DNA from: Sclerotinia nivalis
Taxonomy: Eukaryota > Ascomycota > Leotiomycetes > Helotiales > Sclerotiniaceae
Length of the DNA stretch: 64,000 nt
Direction: 5' to 3'
Assembly (NCBI GenBank): GCA_029531795.1
Contig: JAPEIS010000004.1
Location: 2,480,001 to 2,544,000 of the forward strand
Made by a program: the position numbers and the translations under genes
Shown here: positions 58,065-64,000 of the stretch, in pieces
Layout: the number at the start of each line of letters is the position of its first letter
Position numbering within the stretch: position 1 is the first letter of the stretch
Notes under the pieces: generated by a model
The model's database searches: none
The model's input: only the letters and a program-made list of their open reading frames with translations
What the model was told of the DNA's origin: nothing

Positions 58065-58900
58065 TGTGAACTCTTGATTCCAGTAATGAGACTCTTTTCA
58101 GAAGTGATCTCAATTTCCGATAAGACGAGTCCTGTTAGGACAATATCGTGATGTTAAATTTATATCGCAAAGTTCATTGTGAGCAATCAACTATGTCGTA
58201 AGTTGTAAAAGTTTAATCGATCCCTCGATGCAATGTTGAAAGTATCAAGGGTGTCCGAGTTTGTTGATATGGAGGAACCGAGGATTTTACGGTCAGTGAT
58301 TGTTTCCACTGCAATTAATTGACTTATTCGTAAGGTAACACAAGTAGGTGGTAAACAGAGAAATAAACTTGTCGTTATATCAGCTTGAAAAATGCAAGAG
58401 ATTTGACCGTTGAAAATGTTTCTTAAGGTAGCACAAAAAGTGTATAGTTGTAATTCTTTCAGGGTGTATTTCAAAAGATAGGGATCCCCAATTCCAAATC
58501 TCCCAGGGGTTAATAAACACATAGGAAATGACGTTTGGCTAGGGGTCACCGTAGATCGATCCCCTTTATTGTTGTCATTTGGATACGCCGCGCTTTCCTC
58601 GCTTTCTAGAAATATATATATATATAAAAATTCGGTGCATCCTTCTATTATTTATTTCTTTCCTTGATGATTTTGAACCGATTCTGGGGAAGATATACCT
58701 GTATTCCATAATAGGTACCTATATTGACTAATTCAAGCAGAGCCCTTGTAATGAGTGGAGTGAAGATGTTGCATTGCATTCACAACCCCACTTTCCTCTA
58801 CCTACACCACCTTGGTAACCCTTAGCATTCCCATCCAAGCTTCAATATCAATAGTATTGTTCATACTCGAGTTGAGTATTCGCTTCAAAGTTCCAACATC
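58065..58900. promoter_or_regulatory. Divergent intergenic region between PLD and the hydrolase gene
   Basis: 836 bp between outward-facing starts. It contains an AT dinucleotide run at 58611-58626 and a CT-rich stretch before 58800. Confidence 0.5.
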
Positions 58901-60168
58901 ATGGCTACCCCTAATCCCCTTGAAAATACACCTCCCTCTCCACCTGTATCAGAAAAAACCTTTCACATTGCCGGAATCCTTACGACCGTTTACGGTCTCG
59001 AAGAGATATCCACATCATGTACATCTATATCATGTCTATGGCTCCTACATCCGAGACTTCAAACCAAGAAGACTATGGAACCTATAGCTTCAAAATGTAT
59101 TCAGGCATGGAATCGACAATCGGGTTCTAGTCGAACGGTTGGTCTAATTGCTGTTGCCTTTGATCAAAGAAATCATGGAAGTAGAGAAGTCAATGCTTTA
59201 GCAAATGGATCATGGAGGGATGGTAATGAAACTCATGCACAAGATATGTTCAGGTTAGAGACCATCATTTCTCTATGGAATGTAAATAGCTCATAGGTTA
59301 TAGCATTTTTCATGGGACGGCAATGGATACAAGTCTTCTGATAGACCATTTGCCTTCTTACATCTTCAACACCAAAGACTCGCCTCTCATCGAGCAACAT
59401 CTTGTCTTGGGTATCTCCTTAGGAGGTCATTCAGCATGGCAGGTACTATTCTCTGATCCTCGAGTTACTGCTGGTGTTGTGATTATTGGATGTCCTGACT
59501 ACATGCGTAAGTCTCACCTCGTGACTTCTCCGAATCAAAGCGACCTCTTACATACTTATGCTGGCCTAATACTTGTTTAACCTTGACATTGGATTGGCAA
59601 TGGCCAATCAGTCTCTTTTTTCAACAGTCATATACTATGGTCATCAATCTTCAACCAACACATACTAACATCCCCAGGCATGATGACCGACCGAGCTCGC
59701 CTCTCCAAACTCCAAACCTACACCTCCACCACCACCCCAGGCTCCACCTTCCCAGGCAGCAAAGACTTCCCTCTTGCCCTCATAGAAAGCCTCGAAAAGT
59801 ACGATCCTGTCGGGCTCCTCTTCGGCACCTCTCCCATCCCATCCGCCTCCGCCTCCGCCTCCACCATTAACCAAACCCCCTCCAAACGAATCCTCTCCCA
59901 ACATCTCCAAAACAAAAGAATCCTCTCCTGCTCCGGCGCAGACGACAAACTAGTCCCATACTACTGTTCAGAACCCTTCCTACAATTTTTGAAAAATGCC
60001 ACTGCAGTCGGTGGATACTATGAAGAAGGAAATGTATATGTAGAAGATAAGGTGTATGCGGGTGTTGGACATGCGTTTAGCGAGGAGATGTTTAGAGATA
60101 CGGTGAGGTTTGTGAATGATACTTTAGCGGCAAAGGAGGGAGAAGTGGCTGGTCTGCCGAAGATATAG
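58901..60168 (+). CDS. Alpha/beta-hydrolase fold protein
   Basis: Exons 58901-59253, 59304-59506 and 59678-60168; 348 residues. The fold is clear: a FDQRNHGSR segment after strand 4, the nucleophile elbow G-x-S-x-G as LGISLGGHS (near residue 150), the acid in GADDKLVPYY and the catalytic histidine in GVGHAFSEE. The exon 1/2 join needs the second acceptor (GGTTATAG), giving DMFSIFHGT. The donor of intron 1 is GTTAGA. The substrate is unknown; similar fungal proteins are annotated as esterases or peptidase-like S9 hydrolases. There is no signal peptide, so it is probably cytosolic. Confidence 0.82.
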
Positions 60169-61027
60169 GGCAGTTGATCAAAAATAGTCCGAACGTTCTA
60201 CCAGCCTTCATATACATTTTCCTTGTTCAATCTGCCAATCTACCAATCTACCAATCTACCAGCCCTTTTTCTTCTCGTATCTGCACTCATATCTGCACTC
60301 ACATCTCCACTTACTTCATTATAACATCCTTATTAAAACCATAACAATTTTCACATAATTCATATATTTTACCAGCCTTCATATATATATACATTCCCTT
60401 CCCTTCCCTTCCCTTCCCTTCCCTTCCCTTCCCTTCCCTTCCCTTCCCTTCCCTTCCCTACCTATTATTCTCTCTCTACATTTGACCGGAAACTTCAAAC
60501 TTCTCCAAATCTCTCCAAATCTTTCTCCAAACGTTCCACAATATCATTACCTAACATCCCTGAAATTCAAATCACCAACACATCCACATCCAAATCACCA
60601 ACCCCATTATAAAAAACAAAAAGTAAATAATTAATCAATCAATCATACATCATACATCTCCCCCCCCCCCAACAAGAAAAATCTAAACTCATCACAATCT
60701 CTAATCCTATTCCATAAAAGAAAAAGGTATTTTCCCTTTCTCATTCTCACGCAACAGTAATCTATTTATTTATTATTAATGTTATAGAATTCATATACTT
60801 TACATTTTGCACTTTCCTTCATTTTTTAAATAAAATAAAATATACCATACATAAAAAGCACTTCTCAGATAAGCTTGCGAATGATAATGTAGAAGTATCT
60901 AGTAAACCCCTTTAAAATCTCAGAGGAAGCTCTTCAAATGGCAAGAACATGCCAAGTTTCAATATTGCTGAAAGGAAAAAGCAAAAAGATATATCAATCT
61001 CCACTCAAATCCACAACCAATCTATTT
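60169..61027. other. Intergenic with microsatellites
   Basis: Contains a long TTCCC array at 60394-60459, a run of Cs at 60660-60670 and short CAAATC/ACCAATCT repeats (60230-60260 and 60540-60600). No gene. Confidence 0.6.
60394..60459. repeat. TTCCC pentanucleotide microsatellite, about 13 copies
   Basis: Perfect tandem array of a 5-bp unit over 66 bases, flanked by an AT run on the left. Confidence 0.95.
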
Positions 61028-62191
61028 CTACTTAAGATGAATCGGAGCATCAGGATTAGGATATTGAACCCACAACCTCACATCACTCTCAACCCACTCA
61101 TCCGGAATACCTCTCATACAGCCCTCCACAATCCCTCTATTAACTTCCTCATTATATCCCTCCCCCAACCCCATACCCCCGGGCGTCCCCGTAAAAGTAA
61201 CAACATCAGTCTCTACCCCCTTCTCCCTCAACTTCCTCTTTAATCCCCAACCCATGCCAAACGCAGGCCCAAATCCTTTTTCACATTCCAATCTCATGAT
61301 ATCTACCCTTGCCATCTCGAATTTCATATCCCGTTCTGTCTTATTCATACTCAGGAGTGTAAAAAGTGTATTCTCATGAACTTCCCATAGAACTCCATAA
61401 ACGACTCTTCCTCGCGTGTTGTATTCTTCATCTGCGGGATCTGTGCCGAGTGGTAATATATTTTGATAACAACATACACCCTCTACGCTAGCATCCACAC
61501 AATACATCCACCCGTCTAATCTGCCTATTGCCAAAAGTTTTGCATCAGGACATATTTTCAGCATGTAATACTCACACATATCAGCACCCACAGCAAAAAA
61601 CTTAATGAGCGGGCTAGGATCAGGTGTAGCCTCAAGATTGGCCTCGAGCATATCCTTTTTTATGCGCTCCTCGGCCTCAGCCATGATTCGTTCGCGGGAA
61701 TTGGGGATTGGATTTCCTTCTTCATCGAGAAGGTGAAATTCTTCGGAGTCGGTTGTGGAACCTGCTTCATCCTCCTCATCTTCGGTAGAAGCTATGTTGA
61801 TTACTTGTTGCATTTCCGAACCATTTATATCTACTTCTATAACGTCGTCCTCATTCTCATCTTCATCTCCATTATCGTTCTCGGAACCATCATCTCCATC
61901 TCCATCTCCATTTTCTTCATCATTCTCAGAACCATCACCGTCATCCCCATTCCCACTTCCATTACCAGAATCGGCTTCTGGAAGTACTATTCGATGATAT
62001 CCAGGATTGCGACACCCACCATTCCGATAGCCATGATATCCATTCATAAAAACGGGTTCGTCTTCGGGTGGTGGAGAAAGTGAAGCGGAGGATGAGCCGG
62101 CAGAATCCGAGTCAGGGACGTAAAGTGGAATAGAATCAGAACGCGAAAGGGACTGAGGGGGGGATGTGCTTTCTCTTTTTATGGTAGGCAT
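61028..62191 (-). CDS. Unrecognised protein with acidic low-complexity region
   Basis: Single exon, 387 residues. Residues 1-180 are disordered: an S/P-rich start, then a long D, E, N and G tract (about 70-150). Residues about 180-387 look globular, with a helix (RERIMAEAEERIKKDM) and mixed strands, including CEYYMLKICPDAKLLAIGRL, GRVVYGVLWEVHENTLF and TFTGTPGGMGLGEGYNEE. I do not recognise it with certainty; the globular part has the feel of a gamma-glutamylcyclotransferase-like fold (a GxxVxGxLWEV pattern and a YNEEV tail), but this is an impression. The start at 62191 gives a basic opening (MPTIKRES). Confidence 0.75.
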   Translation of the reverse strand: MPTIKRESTSPPQSLSRSDSIPLYVPDSDSAGSSSASLSPPPEDEPVFMNGYHGYRNGGCRNPGYHRIVLPEADSGNGSGNGDDGDGSENDEENGDGDGDDGSENDNGDEDENEDDVIEVDINGSEMQQVINIASTEDEEDEAGSTTDSEEFHLLDEEGNPIPNSRERIMAEAEERIKKDMLEANLEATPDPSPLIKFFAVGADMCEYYMLKICPDAKLLAIGRLDGWMYCVDASVEGVCCYQNILPLGTDPADEEYNTRGRVVYGVLWEVHENTLFTLLSMNKTERDMKFEMARVDIMRLECEKGFGPAFGMGWGLKRKLREKGVETDVVTFTGTPGGMGLGEGYNEEVNRGIVEGCMRGIPDEWVESDVRLWVQYPNPDAPIHLK

Positions 62192-63759
62192 TGTGGTGGA
62201 TTTCGTGAGGTGTTTGTAGATGGGTTGTGAGTTTGCTTAAGACAGTTGATTGTTCGGAAAGAAGGTTTATGTGGCTTGTGGATGGGTATCTGTTGGTTTG
62301 GCGAAGGTTGTAGAGGTGATGGAAATGAAAGTTTATAGTAGGAGATCGAGTCTCGAGCTTAAGATAGAGATCAAAATGGAGGTTTAGGAATGAGGTCTGG
62401 TACGGTTCTTTGAAGGTACGCTTGTTCTTCTTTTCTGAAGGTAAAAATCGAAATTAAAAGTGAAAGTGAAAGTGAATCTCATCCGGCTGTAGTGTTATAC
62501 TTGGGACAGTTAGATAAAGTAATCGGCTGATATTGGTTGAGACGAGACGAAGATCACAGAACGAGACCATATAGTGTGGTGACAGAGAGAAGATAGATGT
62601 AGCAAATATTCAACAAATGCGCCGAGAGCAACAGCAATACTGTCATTCAATTCAGTCCAGAGCTGTATGCTAGTGTTTTTTTCTGGTGAAAGGAAAATGA
62701 CCTTTGAATAGTTGATTCTAGAAAAGAGTCACAATTTGGTTAGAATAATGGAATTAGAGAATGCAAGAGTGGATCGAGGATTAAATTCTAGCTTTCTTTG
62801 GATGAGACGAAGAGAGGGCAGTTCAAATATCACCAAGAGAAAGGTAGAGAAGGTTGCGAATGACATGGTTTGAATCAAATCGAGCCAAGTTGTTTCGGCG
62901 GCAGCGAAGAATCAAAAGAGATGTTGCAGTATTCAACAATTTGATTACCCAAGGAAAGAGAGAGCACCATGACCGACTTTGATATCGTCTGATCGATTTG
63001 AGCAAGAGCGTAGTGGGTACGACCGAAAGGGAAGGAAGAAGACATCTAATAATTCCCAAACATATCTACCTACCTTAGCTCTCACGATTGAATTATTACA
63101 GTAGAGAAGTCTACTTCTATATTGCAGTTTGGTTTTCTTTTTAAATCACTAATAGATAGAGGAGAAAATGATGAGAATACTCACTTGAGTTTGGGGACTT
63201 GAGTAGAGTTTAGTGTACCTGTGCCTTTTTATATAGGTACCCAACTTATGCATCACCATCCTTTTCACACATCACATCCCATCATCACACATCATACACT
63301 CTGAAAAATACTATTTATTATTCATATTTCGTATGCATATCTCTCTTCAATCTCTACTCAATCTCTCATATCACCCTGATATTTTACACCCCTTTACAGG
63401 CCCAACCCCTACCCTCAAACTCCATTCATTCTGTACATATACAATATTGCATACTCCCGCAAACCAAAGGCAATATAAGTCATGCGATCATGAGAAGAAA
63501 AACCCCAAACAGATTTCAGATTTGATCCGTCTTCCCAAACCTTCGCTTTGTAAAATATGGAAAAAAATATAAAAACAACGCGCGCATGCATACAAATTGT
63601 ATGTACCATCTCCCTCTATCCTCCTCTGGCCACCTGAACATAACAGATCCTGGGGTATCTTATCCTATCCTTTCATAGCATATCCAATGCATTCATATCG
63701 AAGACCACTTTCCCCTTCTTCTCTCCTCATCCTATCTCCTAGGCACTCCCCATTCTCCT
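62192..63759. other. Intergenic stretch, no gene seen
   Basis: Promoter side of the acidic protein gene on the left and 3' flank of chitin synthase on the right. ORFs here are short and without domain resemblance. Confidence 0.5.
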
Positions 63760-64000
63760 TTAGACACCTCTAAACATCCTCACAATCAGAAACCACATCG
63801 CACCGATGAACTTAAAGCAACTCAATCCGGCTACACTCCAAAGCACAACCGCCATGTAGATTGTACTCTTTGTTGTATCATCCGTACTCGTATCAATATT
63901 TTCCAGTCCAGCTGTACTCAATACCGCACTCGTGAGTGCAAAATTACAAACCAACCAGAACAAGACGACCGAAGATCTGAACCATTTGTAATAATCTTCT
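63760..64000 (-). CDS. Chitin synthase C-terminus (partial, runs off the window)
   Basis: The last 79 codons of a minus-strand gene whose 5' part is beyond the right edge. The end [20 protein letters not shown] followed by [11 protein letters not shown] is the family-typical terminus of class I-III chitin synthases. Two membrane helices are visible ([14 protein letters not shown] and [20 protein letters not shown]), with the sequence YYKWFRSS before them. The enzyme polymerises UDP-GlcNAc into chitin at the plasma membrane. Class cannot be fixed from this fragment. Confidence 0.88.
   Translation of the reverse strand, partial: EDYYKWFRSSVVLFWLVCNFALTSAVLSTAGLENIDTSTDDTTKSTIYMAVVLWSVAGLSCFKFIGAMWFLIVRMFRGV

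Noticed and set aside
1..64000. tRNA, rRNA, CRISPR arrays or a biosynthetic gene cluster
   Set aside because: No cloverleaf with a TTCGAAT-type loop, no rRNA stretch, no regular spacer array, and no cluster-type enzyme set was seen. tRNA search by eye is not exhaustive.

Overview
The window looks like nuclear chromosomal DNA of a filamentous ascomycete. The genes are compact and about 0.6-5.4 kb long. Introns are short (about 48-150 bp) with GTAAGT-like donors, CTAAC branch sites and YAG acceptors. The gene set (neutral trehalase, isocitrate lyase, Mrc1, Prp24, a fungal F-box family, a GT2-type glycosyltransferase, chitin synthase) is typical of Pezizomycotina. Protein character and the AT-rich, RIP-like retroelement remind me of Sclerotiniaceae (Botrytis/Sclerotinia), but that placement is an inference. 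All gene models below were spliced by hand from the raw sequence; reading frames and exon phases were checked at every junction.

Layout. 1-3796: a decayed Ty3/Gypsy retrotransposon on the minus strand, cut by the left window edge (RNase H and RT relics, protease-like region, probable LTR at 3421-3796). 5492-7102: UTP15. 7.1-12.2 kb: gene-poor, with a 168-bp TIR element (MITE-like) and one candidate 36-residue membrane microprotein. 12.2-13.6 kb: three-exon F-box protein. 14.9-26.7 kb: dense block with MRC1, a MOT1-type molybdate transporter, mitochondrial ribosomal protein uL22m and PRP24, the last carrying an extra zinc-finger-like ORF inside its long intron. 27.5-33.3 kb: isocitrate lyase and neutral trehalase. 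33.3-39.5 kb: a 6.1-kb stretch with no supportable gene. 39.5-42.3 kb: type 2 glycosyltransferase. 42.8-46.6 kb: GNAT acetyltransferase and an unrecognised, possibly OB-fold protein. 47.2-48.0 kb: broken MFS sugar-transporter gene. 48.9-60.2 kb: RTF1, COQ7, phospholipase D and an alpha/beta hydrolase. 61.0-62.2 kb: an unrecognised acidic protein. 63.8 kb to the edge: C-terminus of a chitin synthase.

The genes do not form one pathway. They are mainly housekeeping genes: ribosome biogenesis (UTP15), replication checkpoint (MRC1), spliceosome recycling (PRP24), transcription elongation (RTF1), mitochondrial translation and ubiquinone (uL22m, COQ7). A carbon-reserve/glyoxylate pair (NTH1, ICL1) and cell-surface polysaccharide enzymes (GT2, chitin synthase) are also present. 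Several pairs share divergent promoters of very similar length (about 550 bp: MRC1/MOT1, uL22m/PRP24, RTF1/COQ7).

I found no clear new multi-gene system. The least explained items are the ORF nested in the PRP24 intron, the 36-residue microprotein, hairpins that stay GC-rich inside the RIP-degraded element, the 6-kb gene desert, and two conserved-looking unknown proteins.
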